A DNA stretch of 64,000 nt, taken from assembly GCA_017395935.1 (NCBI GenBank), contig JAFQNL010000020.1, positions 62,001 through 126,000 on the forward strand, given 5' to 3'. Each line of letters begins with the position of its first letter. The first letter of the stretch is position 1. Made by a program: the position numbers and the translations under genes. This document shows positions 1-8,774 of the stretch, piece after piece. The DNA comes from Oscillospiraceae bacterium. GTDB taxonomy: Bacteria; Bacillota; Clostridia; Oscillospirales; Oscillospiraceae. The notes beneath the pieces were generated by a model. That model was given only the letters and a program-made list of their open reading frames with translations. It was not told the origin of the DNA and did no database searches.

Positions 1-1303
1 TCAGATCCTTCAGGTCGCCGATGTGCTGGGCCAGAAAGGCGTTTCTGCCTCGGGAGAAGGCGAAGCTGGCCTTCTGCTCGGCGCCGCAGGCCAAAATGCC
101 GGAGGCTTCGACGGTAAGGCGGACAGGCTCGGGGGCGTAGCCACGGCTCCGGCGGAAGAAGTAATCCTTTCCCCGGAAGACGCGCAGCAGCGAGTCATCG
201 CACCGGTTGACAATCTGACGGTCATGGACCAACAGGCCGTCGGCCAGATTGCGAGCCTGTTCCTGAATGGGGTCCCGGGCCATTTTACGTCCGTAGCCCA
301 GATCACAGAGGGTGGGTTGGTCGGAGACATTCATGCTGGTCATAACCAGCGTCTCAAAGTCCTCCATCAGCAGATGATGGATTGGAGTATAGGGGAGCAT
401 AATGCCCAGCTCCCGGGTCTGGCTCAGGCCGGAGGGACATTCCGGACGCTTTCTGAGCAGAACGATAGGAGCGCGGGGACTGGTCAGCCGGGCCTCTTCT
501 TCGTCTGAGAGAAAGCACAGCTTTTTGGCGGCTTCTGTATCCCGACACATGAGAGCGAAGGGCCGCTCATCCCGGCGCTTTCGCTGCCGGAGCAGAGCTA
601 CCGTATCCGGGCAATCGGCCCGGCAGGCCAAATGATAACCGCCCAAGCCTTTGATGGCTACAATCTTGCCCTGAGAGAGAAAGGCTTTGGCCTGAGCGAT
701 GGGATCTTCTCGGTCAGATTCCCGTCCGTGGGCGTAGAAAACCAGATCTGGGCCACAGACAGGGCAGCAGTCGGGCTGGGCGTGATAACGCCGGGTGGCG
801 ATATCGTGGTACTCGGCCTCGCAGTCAGGACACATAGGGAAGACAGACATGGAGGTCATGTCCCGGTCGTAGGGGAGGGCCTTGACGATGGTGAATCGGG
901 GGCCGCAGTTGGTACAGTTAATAAAGGGGAATCGCCAGCGACGATCCGAAGGATTCCGGAGCTCTGCCAGACATTGGGGGCAGGTGGCGATATCGGGGCT
1001 GATGAGGGTGTCCGGGTGACCCTCGCGACAGCTTTCCCGGATGGAAAAACCGGTCTCCCCAAGGGGACGAGGGCAGGGGGTCTGCCGGATATGAGAGATC
1101 TGGGCCATGGGTGGGGGCTGCTGTTCCAGAGCCTGGCGGAAGCCTGCCAGCTGCTCCGGCATTCCCTCCAACTCCAGCTCTACGCCGAAAACGGTGTTTC
1201 TGCACCAACCGGCCAGCCCATAATGATGGGCCAGCCGGTGGAGAAAGGGACGAAACCCAACGCCCTGAACAATGCCCTCGATCTGCAGATGGATACGGAG
1301 CAA
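1..1303 (-). CDS. hypF: HypF, hydrogenase maturation carbamoyltransferase (3' end outside window)
   Basis: HypF makes the thiocarbamoyl group on HypE that becomes the CN ligand of the [NiFe] site. The reading frame shows an acylphosphatase domain (motif VQGVGFRPF near residue 15), two CxxC-x18-CxxC zinc-finger pairs (CPQC...CTNC and CPDC...CPVC), a YrdC-like domain (AIKGLGGYHLAC) and the start of the Kae1-like domain before the left edge cuts it. I chose a TTG start at 1303: the sequence AAGGAAGG lies about 5 bases upstream and the start comes one base after the stop of the preceding ferredoxin gene. No ATG or GTG fits better. It is the last visible gene of the hydrogenase operon. Confidence 0.93.
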   Translation of the reverse strand, partial: MLRIHLQIEGIVQGVGFRPFLHRLAHHYGLAGWCRNTVFGVELELEGMPEQLAGFRQALEQQPPPMAQISHIRQTPCPRPLGETGFSIRESCREGHPDTLISPDIATCPQCLAELRNPSDRRWRFPFINCTNCGPRFTIVKALPYDRDMTSMSVFPMCPDCEAEYHDIATRRYHAQPDCCPVCGPDLVFYAHGRESDREDPIAQAKAFLSQGKIVAIKGLGGYHLACRADCPDTVALLRQRKRRDERPFALMCRDTEAAKKLCFLSDEEEARLTSPRAPIVLLRKRPECPSGLSQTRELGIMLPYTPIHHLLMEDFETLVMTSMNVSDQPTLCDLGYGRKMARDPIQEQARNLADGLLVHDRQIVNRCDDSLLRVFRGKDYFFRRSRGYAPEPVRLTVEASGILACGAEQKASFAFSRGRNAFLAQHIGDLKDL

Positions 1304-1304
1304 A

Positions 1305-1796
1305 TCAGCCTTCCTTGGCAGCGGCAGCAGCGGCAGCGGCGGCGGCTTCCTTGGCCTTCTTGGCTGCTTCGGCCTTGGCCTTCATGGCAGCAATCTGCTC
1401 GGGGGTGAACTGGGGCTTGGGGGGAGGTGCCTTCTTGACGAAGGAGGCGCTGACGATGAAGTCCTCGGGCTTGGTGCCGACGATCATGTAGTCGTCAGTG
1501 AGCTTGATGGCCTTCGTGGTGCAGAAGTCGGCGCACATGGCGCAGAAGGTGCAGCTGGTCATGTCGAAGGAGAAGGTAATCTTCTGATCGCCGTTTTCCA
1601 GCTTCTCGATGGTACGCTCCATGCACTGAGGGGCGCAGACCCGGAGGCACATACCGCAGTTGAGGCACTTGTTGGGATCATAGCTGATCCGGCCACGATA
1701 GCCTTCGGCGGCCTTGGGAGGATCGCCGGCGGGGAAAGCTTCGGTGCTGGGCTTGGAGAACAGGTTCTTCACTGCCTGCTTGAGATAAGGAAGCAT
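1305..1796 (-). CDS. Hydrogenase polyferredoxin subunit (NuoI/EchF/MbhN-like)
   Basis: 163-residue cytoplasmic electron-input subunit of the membrane hydrogenase, passing electrons from ferredoxin to the small subunit. Two 4Fe-4S motifs are visible: Cys44/47/50/54 and Cys82/85/88/92. The C-terminus (about residue 137 on) is an unusual Lys/Ala tail that ends in a long poly-alanine run, probably an extended helix; a tail like this is not typical of NuoI or EchF. The ATG overlaps the stop of the upstream small-subunit gene by one base, which indicates translational coupling. The family assignment is secure; the exact subunit name is inferred from context. Confidence 0.9.
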   Translation of the reverse strand: MLPYLKQAVKNLFSKPSTEAFPAGDPPKAAEGYRGRISYDPNKCLNCGMCLRVCAPQCMERTIEKLENGDQKITFSFDMTSCTFCAMCADFCTTKAIKLTDDYMIVGTKPEDFIVSASFVKKAPPPKPQFTPEQIAAMKAKAEAAKKAKEAAAAAAAAAAKEG

Positions 1797-2242
1797 TACT
1801 TACGCATCTCCTTTCTCTTTTCCTTCAGGATCTCGGTGGCCTTTGCCAGAGCGGCAATAATGGCCTCGGGCTTGGGGGTGCAGCCGCCGACGGAGACGTC
1901 GACGTGGGTCCACTTCTCCAGAGGGCCGTCAATGGCATAGCTGCCCTTGAAGACATTGCCGGAGCAGGGGCAGGAGCCCAGGCTGACCACGCACTTGGGA
2001 TCAGGGACCTGAGCCAGAGTACGAACCAGACGATCGCGGGTCTGAACGGTGATAGGACCGGAGACTACGACGATGTCGGCCTGGCGGGGGGTGCCGGTGA
2101 GGCGGAAGCCCAGACGCTCGGCGTCATAACGGGGGGTGAGGACGCTCACCAGCTCGATGTCACAGCCGTTGCAGGAGCCAGCGTTGATGTGGAAGATCCA
2201 AGGGCTCTTGGACATGCTGTCGTCAATCATTTTTTCAAACAT
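1796..2242 (-). CDS. [NiFe] hydrogenase small subunit (NuoB/EchC/MbhJ-like)
   Basis: 148 residues. This subunit carries the proximal [4Fe-4S] cluster next to the Ni-Fe site. Cluster ligands fit Cys24, Cys27, Cys91 and/or Cys93 (in GSCPCSGNVF) and Cys121 (in GGCTPKP), the pattern of group 4 hydrogenases and complex I NuoB. It lacks the long C-terminal ferredoxin-like domain of uptake hydrogenases, as expected for group 4. It lies between the NuoH-like and polyferredoxin genes, with a good GGAGG signal upstream of the ATG. Confidence 0.92.
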   Translation of the reverse strand: MFEKMIDDSMSKSPWIFHINAGSCNGCDIELVSVLTPRYDAERLGFRLTGTPRQADIVVVSGPITVQTRDRLVRTLAQVPDPKCVVSLGSCPCSGNVFKGSYAIDGPLEKWTHVDVSVGGCTPKPEAIIAALAKATEILKEKRKEMRK

Positions 2243-2254
2243 GGGGCAACCTCC

Positions 2255-3220
2255 TTACAGACCCAGCCAGACCAGGATCAGGCTGATGACAGCCAGACCG
2301 GCAACTACGGTCCAGTAGAACTTGAACACCTGCTCCACCTTGAAGCGAGCGCAGACAGCGTGGGGCAGACTAGAGGTGATAAAGGTCAGCACGATGCAGA
2401 ACAGGACAAAGATAGCGATGTCCAGCAGAACGATGCCGGTGGTGATGCCGCCCAGGAACATAACGCAGAACAGGGCAGCCATGATGTACATCTTGACCAT
2501 ATGGGTCAGGCGGAAGATGGCCAGAGGAGCGCCGCTGTACTCGGACAGGGTACCTTCGCAGATTTCGGTCTCGGCCTCAGCCACGTCGAAGGGATGGTTG
2601 CCCACCTCGCAGGGGATGACCAGCAGCATAGCGATAGCGGCAGGGATCATGCTCAGACGGGTGATCAGAGCGCCGTTGGCAGCCTGAAAGTCAACGATGG
2701 CCTGAAGGGAGAAGGACTGGGGGACATTGCCGGTCACGGTAAAGGTGACGGAGCTGACAGCGAGGATGACCAGAACAAAGGGCAGCTCGTAAGAGATCAT
2801 AGCGACCATCTCACGGCTCAGACCAACGCCGGCAAAGGGGGCGCCGGAGCAGGCAGCGCCGACGATCATGCAGACGCTGACCAGCGTCAGCAGGTAGAGG
2901 ATGACCACCAGGTCGGAGGAACCGGAGAAAACGGCTTCCTGGCCGGCCACGGGCAGGAACAGGGAGATAGAGACCAGAGCCACAAATCCAACCACGGGAG
3001 CGGCCAGGAAAGCGGCCTTCCGGGCATGACGGGGGATAATGGTCTCCTTGCCGCAGCACTTGAGGAAATCATACAGAGGCTGCAGCAGGGGAGGGCCTAC
3101 ACGGCGCTGCATACGGGCCACCCAGATCCGATCCAGACCGGACAGGAGAACGCCCATTACCACGCAGAACAGAAGGCCGGGGAACACCAGAACGTGAAAC
3201 AGATTCATCAGTACACTCAT
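2255..3220 (-). CDS. Hydrogenase membrane subunit, NuoH/EchB/MbhM-like
   Basis: 321 residues, about eight transmembrane helices. It anchors the peripheral hydrogenase arm to the ion-pumping arm. Family signatures visible are the early R-x-Q-x-R-x-GPP segment (near residue 40) and the loop EVGNHPFDVAEAETEICEG, which corresponds to the conserved acidic loop of NuoH that faces the small subunit. It is separated from the MrpD-type gene upstream by only 16 bases. Confidence 0.93.
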   Translation of the reverse strand: MSVLMNLFHVLVFPGLLFCVVMGVLLSGLDRIWVARMQRRVGPPLLQPLYDFLKCCGKETIIPRHARKAAFLAAPVVGFVALVSISLFLPVAGQEAVFSGSSDLVVILYLLTLVSVCMIVGAACSGAPFAGVGLSREMVAMISYELPFVLVILAVSSVTFTVTGNVPQSFSLQAIVDFQAANGALITRLSMIPAAIAMLLVIPCEVGNHPFDVAEAETEICEGTLSEYSGAPLAIFRLTHMVKMYIMAALFCVMFLGGITTGIVLLDIAIFVLFCIVLTFITSSLPHAVCARFKVEQVFKFYWTVVAGLAVISLILVWLGL

Positions 3221-3236
3221 TTCGATCCAGCCTCCT

Positions 3237-5174
3237 TTACAGCAGAATTACACAGGCCAGCAGGACAAAGGCGATAGCGACTGCACCGTAGAGGGTGTAA
3301 TCGTTGACAATACCGCTGTGCCAATCGTGCATAAACGAGAAGTACTTGCGCCAGTTGTGCTTGAATCCCCAGAAGAGATCGCTGCCGCCAACCTGAGAGT
3401 AGACGGCCTCTTCGCCGGAGAAGAAGGACTCGTACTTGGCATCCAGAGCCTCGGCATCTTCGTCACAGGCAGAGATAGCCAGCTTCTTGGAATCGTTGGG
3501 GCTGCCCAGCAGAGCAACGATGGCAACGGCACAGGTCACGCAGAACAGGAGCATGAGCCAGGTGGCGGGCTGCCAGCAGTTGGAGGCGGGGATACCCAGG
3601 ATACCGTTGGAGAAGACACCGTGGGCGGCGGCATAGTCAGCACCCATAGCGTGGTCGATATAGGCGGAGGCGCTGTAGACAGCGTTGGTTGCCGGCAGGA
3701 GCAGGAACTTTTCCACCAGATTGGGGAAGACGCCGGTGACTACGCAGAGGGCAGCCAGAATCCACATGGGAACGCGCATTGCCACAGGAACTTCCTTGAC
3801 GTCCTTGTACTCCTCGGGCAGCTGACCGAAGAAGACGCTCTGGCTGACCTTAATGAAGGAGGCCAGGGTAAGCACACTGGTGATCAGGGCCACGACGCAG
3901 ACCAGGATGAAGAAGGGGTTGCCGGTAGACATGCCCTGCTGGAAGGTGGCCTGATAGATCATCCACTTGGAAGCAAAGCCGTTGAAGGGGGGCAGACCGC
4001 TGATGGAGGCGGCGCCGATGAGGAAGAGGATGGTGGTCCGGGGCATACGCTTGGACAGGCCGCCCAGACGATCCAGATCCAGAGAGCCGGTCTGATGCTG
4101 AACAGCGCCGGCGGTGAGGAAGAGCAGGCCCTTGAAGATGGTGTGGTTCATGGCGTGATACAGGCCGGAGCTGATGCCCAGAATGGAGCCCAGACCGACG
4201 ACGGTGATCACATAGCCCACCTGAGAGATGGAGTGGAAGGCCAGCAGACGCTTGAAGTTGTGCTGGTTAAAGGCCATAGTGACGCAGATGAACATGCTCA
4301 CAGCGCCAAAGCCGGTGACCAGATACTGGACAAAGGGCAGATCCCAGTTCTGATACAGGCAGTAGACCAGCCGGACGATACCGTAGACGCCGCACTTGGT
4401 GAGGACGCCGGAGATCATCAGGGAGATGGAAGCGGGAGCCACAGCGTGGGCATCGGCTGCCAGAGGCTGGAAGGGGAAGAGGAAGGCCTTGGTGGCAAAG
4501 CCCATGAACAGGAAGGCAAAGGCAGCCAGCAGGACAGGGTTGGAGGCGTTTTGGGGGATCAGAGCGGACAGCTGAGCCAGATTCAGGGTGTGCAGCTGAG
4601 AGTAGACCATGGCAATGCCCACCAGCAGAGAGGTGGAACCCAGAGAGCCAACGACCAGATACTTGAATGCGCCTTCCAGAGCGCCCTCGTAGTTGGTACG
4701 GAAGGCGGTCAGAGCGACGGCGGTGAAGGTCATGATCTCCACCATGACAAAGATGTTGAACAGGTCACCGGAGAGGACCAGACCCAGCACGGAGCCGGAG
4801 AGCATGAGGAACAGGGTGTAGTAGTTCACCTGGCTGTCATCATGGCTCATATAGGTAAAGGAATAGATACCGGAGGCAAAGACGGCCACGGTAACGATCA
4901 GAGCGAAGAAGAGGCTCAGCGCATCAACTTCCAGAGAGATACCGAAGGCCCAGCCTTCTACGGGTGCCCAGTTGCCCATCCAATAGGTGATGACCTCGCC
5001 GTCGAGCATAATGGGCTTGATCAGTGCCAGCATCATGACCAGAGCGGCGGTGATGGCGACGAAGGTGACGCCATTACGGGCAGCGGAGCTCTTGCGGCCC
5101 ACCAGAGCATTGACGAAGGCGCCAATGAAGAGGACCATAACGGACATGATGGGGAAATGGTTCAGAATATTCAT
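3237..5174 (-). CDS. mrpD: MrpD/MbhH-type antiporter-like subunit with C-terminal extension
   Basis: 645 residues, proton/Na+-translocating subunit of the hydrogenase membrane arm. Key charged residues of the family are present: Glu in NIFVMVEIMTF (TM5), Lys in FATKAFLFPF (TM7), Lys in GVLTKCGVYGI (TM8) and Lys in FASKWMI (TM12). The protein is about 100 residues longer than a plain MrpD (about 500). The extra part is a polar acidic segment followed by a final helix, at the same end as the extension of NuoL-like proteins. The ATG overlaps the mrpC stop (ATTA/TAAT junction). No MbhI-like separate gene is visible, so this tail may take that role (inference). Confidence 0.92.
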   Translation of the reverse strand: MNILNHFPIMSVMVLFIGAFVNALVGRKSSAARNGVTFVAITAALVMMLALIKPIMLDGEVITYWMGNWAPVEGWAFGISLEVDALSLFFALIVTVAVFASGIYSFTYMSHDDSQVNYYTLFLMLSGSVLGLVLSGDLFNIFVMVEIMTFTAVALTAFRTNYEGALEGAFKYLVVGSLGSTSLLVGIAMVYSQLHTLNLAQLSALIPQNASNPVLLAAFAFLFMGFATKAFLFPFQPLAADAHAVAPASISLMISGVLTKCGVYGIVRLVYCLYQNWDLPFVQYLVTGFGAVSMFICVTMAFNQHNFKRLLAFHSISQVGYVITVVGLGSILGISSGLYHAMNHTIFKGLLFLTAGAVQHQTGSLDLDRLGGLSKRMPRTTILFLIGAASISGLPPFNGFASKWMIYQATFQQGMSTGNPFFILVCVVALITSVLTLASFIKVSQSVFFGQLPEEYKDVKEVPVAMRVPMWILAALCVVTGVFPNLVEKFLLLPATNAVYSASAYIDHAMGADYAAAHGVFSNGILGIPASNCWQPATWLMLLFCVTCAVAIVALLGSPNDSKKLAISACDEDAEALDAKYESFFSGEEAVYSQVGGSDLFWGFKHNWRKYFSFMHDWHSGIVNDYTLYGAVAIAFVLLACVILL

Positions 5175-5524
5175 TAGCCGTTCAACCTCCTGATTTCATC
5201 CGTATTCAGGGTGCCGTACTGCTCCTTGAGCTTCATGACCAGAGACAGGCTCATGGCAGTAACGCAGGCGCCGATAACGATGGAGGTAAGGGTCAGAGCC
5301 TGAGGAATGGGGTCCACGAAGAAGGTGGCCATATTCAGCTCAGAGATGGAGAAGATGGGGGCGGTGCCGCCGGGATTGAAGCCGGCAGTGACGATCATCA
5401 GGTTGGCGCCGTAATCGACCAGACCCATACCGATGACCACCTTAATCAGGTTGCGCTTGGCTACCATGCAGTAGATGCCCAGAACGATCAGGGCAAAAGC
5501 GCCGACATAGTTGACTACCATCAT
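5174..5524 (-). CDS. mrpC: MrpC/MnhC subunit (NuoK-like)
   Basis: 116 residues, three predicted membrane helices, homologous to NuoK and part of the proton path of Mrp-type and Mbh-type complexes. The central motif VIGMGLVDYGANLMIV and the sequence DPIPQALTLTSIVIG are classic MrpC features. It shares one-base or four-base junctions with both neighbours, so it is translationally coupled in the operon. Confidence 0.93.
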   Translation of the reverse strand: MMVVNYVGAFALIVLGIYCMVAKRNLIKVVIGMGLVDYGANLMIVTAGFNPGGTAPIFSISELNMATFFVDPIPQALTLTSIVIGACVTAMSLSLVMKLKEQYGTLNTDEIRRLNG

Positions 5525-5988
5525 TTGGAAGCCACCTCCTTATCATTGGAAGAGGACTCCTTGGAGCTGTCTTCCTCGGTGAGGGTGCCGAGCATCATGA
5601 TCAGCAGGCAGAGGATACCGCCCATGACATGGTAGCCGACAGCGTGGTTCATAATAAATGTGGTCTCCATGACTCCTCCGCCCAGGATGAAGTTGATGCA
5701 GAAGTTGAAGCCGGCCAGAACGCCCAGAACGGCCACAGCAACATAGATCAGCTCAGCGAGGGTTTCGGTATTGTGGAGGAAATGCTCGGAGAAAGTTTCT
5801 TTGGCCTTCTTGTGGCCGTAGCCCAGGAAAACCAGGAGGATGGCACTGGCCACCAGGACGCCGCCCTGGAAGCCGCCGCCGGGGGAGAGATGACCGTGGA
5901 GGATGACATAGCAGCCAAAGACACAGGCCAGGGGGAGGAAAATGTCAGCAGCGCAGCGGACAATGATATTCTTCTTCTTGGTCTTCAT
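5521..5988 (-). CDS. mrpB: MrpB/MnhB subunit
   Basis: 155 residues, four membrane helices. The family motif GHLSPGGGFQGGV is present near residue 32. A longer frame to 6033 exists, but the ATG at 5988 (MKTKKKNII) is preceded by GGAGGAGG at a good distance, and translation from 6033 would only read through the upstream gene. Start at 5988 therefore preferred. The last residues are polar (Ser/Asp/Lys-rich). The stop overlaps the start of mrpC. Confidence 0.92.
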   Translation of the reverse strand: MKTKKKNIIVRCAADIFLPLACVFGCYVILHGHLSPGGGFQGGVLVASAILLVFLGYGHKKAKETFSEHFLHNTETLAELIYVAVAVLGVLAGFNFCINFILGGGVMETTFIMNHAVGYHVMGGILCLLIMMLGTLTEEDSSKESSSNDKEVASK

Positions 5989-5989
5989 C

Positions 5990-6358
5990 TTATTCCTCCT
6001 CCTTTCCCTCAGCGTGCTCTTCCTTCTTGCCAACCTTGCGCAGGATGACGAGAGAGCCGGTGATGGCAGCGATCAGGATAAAGCTTTCGCCCAGAGTATC
6101 GTAGCCACGGAAGTTGAACACGACGGAGAAGACCACGTTCTCGGCGGCAGTCTTGTCCAGGTTCTCGTTGACAATGATGGAAGCGGCGCCGTCAGCAGTG
6201 GAGTTATCATAGCTGGCGGGATCTTCGTAGAGGGCGACCACATTGGTGGCGGTGCCGTCATAAGTAGGAGCGCTGGTGCCCATCAGGTAGCTGGCGTAGA
6301 CGCCGCAGATGAGCAGGATGGCCAGAGCGGCGGTAAAGAGGATATTCTTCAGCTTCAT
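5990..6358 (-). CDS. MbhE-like membrane subunit
   Basis: 122 residues with an N-terminal hydrophobic helix, an extracytoplasmic Asp/Asn-rich loop and a second hydrophobic segment around FRGYDTLGESFILIAAITGSLVIL. The motif GYDTLGE is typical of the MbhE family, which corresponds to a C-terminal part of MrpA in other organisms. It lies between DUF4040 and mrpB, exactly where MbhE is found in Mbh operons. The lysine/glutamate-rich C-terminus is cytoplasmic. Confidence 0.85.
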   Translation of the reverse strand: MKLKNILFTAALAILLICGVYASYLMGTSAPTYDGTATNVVALYEDPASYDNSTADGAASIIVNENLDKTAAENVVFSVVFNFRGYDTLGESFILIAAITGSLVILRKVGKKEEHAEGKEEE

Positions 6359-6627
6359 TACTGCTCATCCTCCTTTTCGGCGCGGACCTTCCGCAGGGCG
6401 ATCACAAACAGGACGGTGGAGAGGACAGCGCCAACGCTGGCCTCAGCGATGGCCACGTCAGGAGCCTGCAGCAGGACAAACTCCAGAGCCACAAAGGCGC
6501 CGGTGGCGGCCAGGGCGATGACAGAGTCCAGAAGCTTCCGGGCCTGAACAGCCACGAAGGCGGAGGCAACTGCACCGACGATGACCAGGGTATTCAGGAC
6601 GAATACCAGAGTTCCGCTCAGATTCAT
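6358..6627 (-). CDS. DUF4040 / MbhD-like subunit
   Basis: 89 residues, three hydrophobic helices. The signature LQAPDVAIAEASVGAVLST identifies the DUF4040 family (MbhD, or the C-terminal part of MrpA). It corresponds to the NuoJ-like part of the ion path. ATG at 6627 overlaps the stop of the mrpG gene by four bases; its stop abuts the mbhE-like start. Assignment is based on the motif and gene order. Confidence 0.9.
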   Translation of the reverse strand: MNLSGTLVFVLNTLVIVGAVASAFVAVQARKLLDSVIALAATGAFVALEFVLLQAPDVAIAEASVGAVLSTVLFVIALRKVRAEKEDEQ

Positions 6628-6962
6628 TCCGGATCATCCTCCTTATAGTCGTCGATGACCAGCTCCTTGGCAGGCTTAATGCCCATCTTGTAGGCGGCCT
6701 TGCACAGAGCGTGGTTGGAGATGGGGTTGGTGGCCAGCACCAGCACCAGAATCAGGATCAGCTTGATCACAGCGGAGGCGCCCATGCCCTCGGAAACGGC
6801 GTAGAGGATGCCGGCCAGGGAGACGGAGATGGTGCCCAGAGTGGCGATGCAGGTGGAGGCCTGGAGACGGCCAAAGACGTCGGGCATACGGTTGACGCCC
6901 AGAACGCCTACGGCAGTGAAGAAGATGCCCACGAGGAGCAGAATGTCAATCACAATACGCAT
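6624..6962 (-). CDS. mrpG: MrpG/MnhG subunit
   Basis: 112 residues, three membrane helices. Typical MrpG pattern: GVLGVNRMPDVFGRLQASTCIATLG and a conserved NPISNHALCKAAY segment near residue 80. Short acidic C-terminus. Start ATG at 6962 shares one base with the stop of mrpF. Confidence 0.93.
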   Translation of the reverse strand: MRIVIDILLLVGIFFTAVGVLGVNRMPDVFGRLQASTCIATLGTISVSLAGILYAVSEGMGASAVIKLILILVLVLATNPISNHALCKAAYKMGIKPAKELVIDDYKEDDPE

Positions 6963-7216
6963 TACAGTCTACCCTCCAGATAACGGGCCACGAAAACGGT
7001 GCCCACGAAGCCCAGCAGAGCAACTACCATGGCAATATCCAGGTAGATGGTACGGCCGGCATACAGCGAATAGAGAACCAGAGCACTGGCAGAAGTCAGA
7101 TCCAGAGCGTCGGCGGCGCACATCCGGTCAGCAGCGGTGGGACCTTTGAAGACGCGGTACAGCAGAGCCAAAGCCAGGACGACATAGGCAATCGCAGCAA
7201 TCAGAAATTCGATCAT
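6962..7216 (-). CDS. mrpF: MrpF/MnhF subunit
   Basis: 84 residues, three membrane helices, with the MrpF motif GPTAADRMCAADALDL. A TTG at 7222 would be too close to the GGGAGG ribosome-binding site, so I prefer the ATG at 7216, which also gives an ATGA overlap with the mrpE stop. Confidence 0.92.
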   Translation of the reverse strand: MIEFLIAAIAYVVLALALLYRVFKGPTAADRMCAADALDLTSASALVLYSLYAGRTIYLDIAMVVALLGFVGTVFVARYLEGRL

Positions 7217-7746
7217 TTCCAAATCCTCCCGATCCAGCGTTCCATCCGGCCCTTGATGACCTCGCCGGCCTTCTCGCGGTCGGTCTCAGTCACGTCGATC
7301 CAGTGGACGTAGTAGTAGTTATCGCCCTTCTCGTCCTCAGCCACGTCCATGGTGATGGTGCCGGGGGTCAGGGTGATAGAGTTGGCAACCAGAGACAGAC
7401 CATACTCGCTCTTGATCTCAGGGGAGCCGGGGACACGGATAATGCCTGCCTTGTAGTCCATCTTGGAGCTCAGGACCAGCTTGGCCATAGACAGGTTGGC
7501 CTTGATCACTTCCACCAGGAAAATGCCCACATAGTAGACGGCCAGCATGATCAGGCGGACAGGGTTGTAGAGATAGAATGCCTCGTGATGGATCAGGAAG
7601 CGGCCGGAGAAGGCGGCTACCAGTGCGCTGATGACCACACCCCAGAGGACTTCCCGCAGGGCCACCGACCAGGTCAGCAGCAGCCAGAACAGGAAGCAGA
7701 AGAGGAAGGTGGACAGCCAGACAGCAAACTTAGATGGTTTCTGCAC
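7213..7746 (-). CDS. mrpE: MrpE/MnhE subunit
   Basis: 177 residues. N-terminal membrane helices and a cytoplasmic domain with the family motif NSITLTPGTITMDV. GTG start at 7746 preceded by AAGGAGG eight bases away. First of the Mrp-type genes after hypB in the hydrogenase operon. Confidence 0.93.
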   Translation of the reverse strand: MQKPSKFAVWLSTFLFCFLFWLLLTWSVALREVLWGVVISALVAAFSGRFLIHHEAFYLYNPVRLIMLAVYYVGIFLVEVIKANLSMAKLVLSSKMDYKAGIIRVPGSPEIKSEYGLSLVANSITLTPGTITMDVAEDEKGDNYYYVHWIDVTETDREKAGEVIKGRMERWIGRIWK

Positions 7747-7761
7747 GTTTGTTCCTCCTTG

Positions 7762-8424
7762 TCAAGACTTGGCGATGGTATCATCGATTCGCCTGGAGAT
7801 CCAGCCGGTCAGCTCGTCCAGACCCAGCCCGTCACGGCTGGAGACCCGGAAGATCTGGATCTCGGGGTTAATGCCCCGGGCGCTGCGCTCCACGCGTTCA
7901 TCGTCGAAGCCAAAGTATTCTTTCAGATCGTACTTATTCATGGCCAGAGCATGGCTGGTGGCGAACATCAGGGGGTATTTCTCCACCTTGTCGTCGCCCT
8001 CGGGAATGCTCAGCAGAGCCAGACGGAAGCTCTCGCCGATATTGAACTCGGCGGGGCAGACCAGATTGCCGATATTCTCCACGAAGATTACATCCAGATT
8101 GGCGAGGTCAAATTCCTTCAGCAGCAGCTGGATGCTCATGGCTTCAATATGGCAGGCGCCGTCGGTATCCAGCTGGACCACGGGGATGCCCAGAGCGTGG
8201 ATGGTATCGGCGTCAATCTGGCCGGCGATATCGCCCTCGATGACGCCGATCCGGTACTTGTCCCGCAGACGGTCAATGAGGGAGATGATGGTGCTGGTCT
8301 TGCCCGCTCCGGGAGAGCCCAGCACATTGATCAGGCAAACGTTGTGGGAGGCCAGTTCAGCCTTGACGGCGTCACTGACATCTTCGTTCCACTCCATGAC
8401 CTGATGCATGACTTTGATTTCCAT
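7762..8424 (-). CDS. hypB: HypB, Ni-insertion GTPase
   Basis: 220 residues. GTPase that works with HypA to deliver nickel to the hydrogenase large subunit. P-loop GSPGAGKT at 36-43, NKYDL for guanine recognition, and metal-site residues in DGACHIEA and NLVCPAEF. It lacks the N-terminal His-rich nickel store found in some HypB proteins. A longer frame to 8547 only overlaps hypA; the ATG at 8424 (MEIKVMHQ) overlaps the hypA stop by one base and matches the usual HypB start. Confidence 0.95.
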   Translation of the reverse strand: MEIKVMHQVMEWNEDVSDAVKAELASHNVCLINVLGSPGAGKTSTIISLIDRLRDKYRIGVIEGDIAGQIDADTIHALGIPVVQLDTDGACHIEAMSIQLLLKEFDLANLDVIFVENIGNLVCPAEFNIGESFRLALLSIPEGDDKVEKYPLMFATSHALAMNKYDLKEYFGFDDERVERSARGINPEIQIFRVSSRDGLGLDELTGWISRRIDDTIAKS

Positions 8425-8771
8425 TATTCTTGGTCTACCTCCAGACTTTCTACATAAAACTCTCTGCCCTGAAGCAGCTTCAGACTGACGCTGGAGCAGG
8501 CGGGGCACTGGATATGATGCTTGTCGATGACGCCCTCCCAGGAGCACTGATTACAGCGCATGATAATGGGAAGCCGTTCCATCTTCAGTACAGCGCCCTC
8601 TGCCACAGTGCCGCGGCTGATCACGTCAAAGTAGTACTGCACACACTGGGTCATGATACCGGAGTATTCTCCCAGTTTGATACGGATCTCTTTGACACGG
8701 GTCACGCCGTGCTCGGCGGCAGCTTTTTTCGCAATATTCAGGATGCTTTCAGTGATAGCAAGCTCGTGCAT
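8424..8771 (-). CDS. hypA: HypA, Ni metallochaperone
   Basis: 115 residues, near the usual length. The N-terminus MHELAI contains the invariant Ni-binding His2. The zinc site is two CxxC motifs, CNQC and CPAC. It lies between the large-subunit gene and hypB, so the two nickel-delivery genes are embedded in the structural operon right behind the subunit they load. Confidence 0.96.
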   Translation of the reverse strand: MHELAITESILNIAKKAAAEHGVTRVKEIRIKLGEYSGIMTQCVQYYFDVISRGTVAEGAVLKMERLPIIMRCNQCSWEGVIDKHHIQCPACSSVSLKLLQGREFYVESLEVDQE

Positions 8772-8774
8772 CGC

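Noticed and set aside
3318-5177. 619-codon plus-strand open frame opposite the MrpD-type gene
   Set aside because: Composition (Gly/Asp/Gln/His-rich, no fold) is the usual antisense image of a GC-biased membrane protein gene. Same reasoning for frames at 1904-3277, 8430-9863, 43842-47051 (minus) and 52317-54065 (minus).
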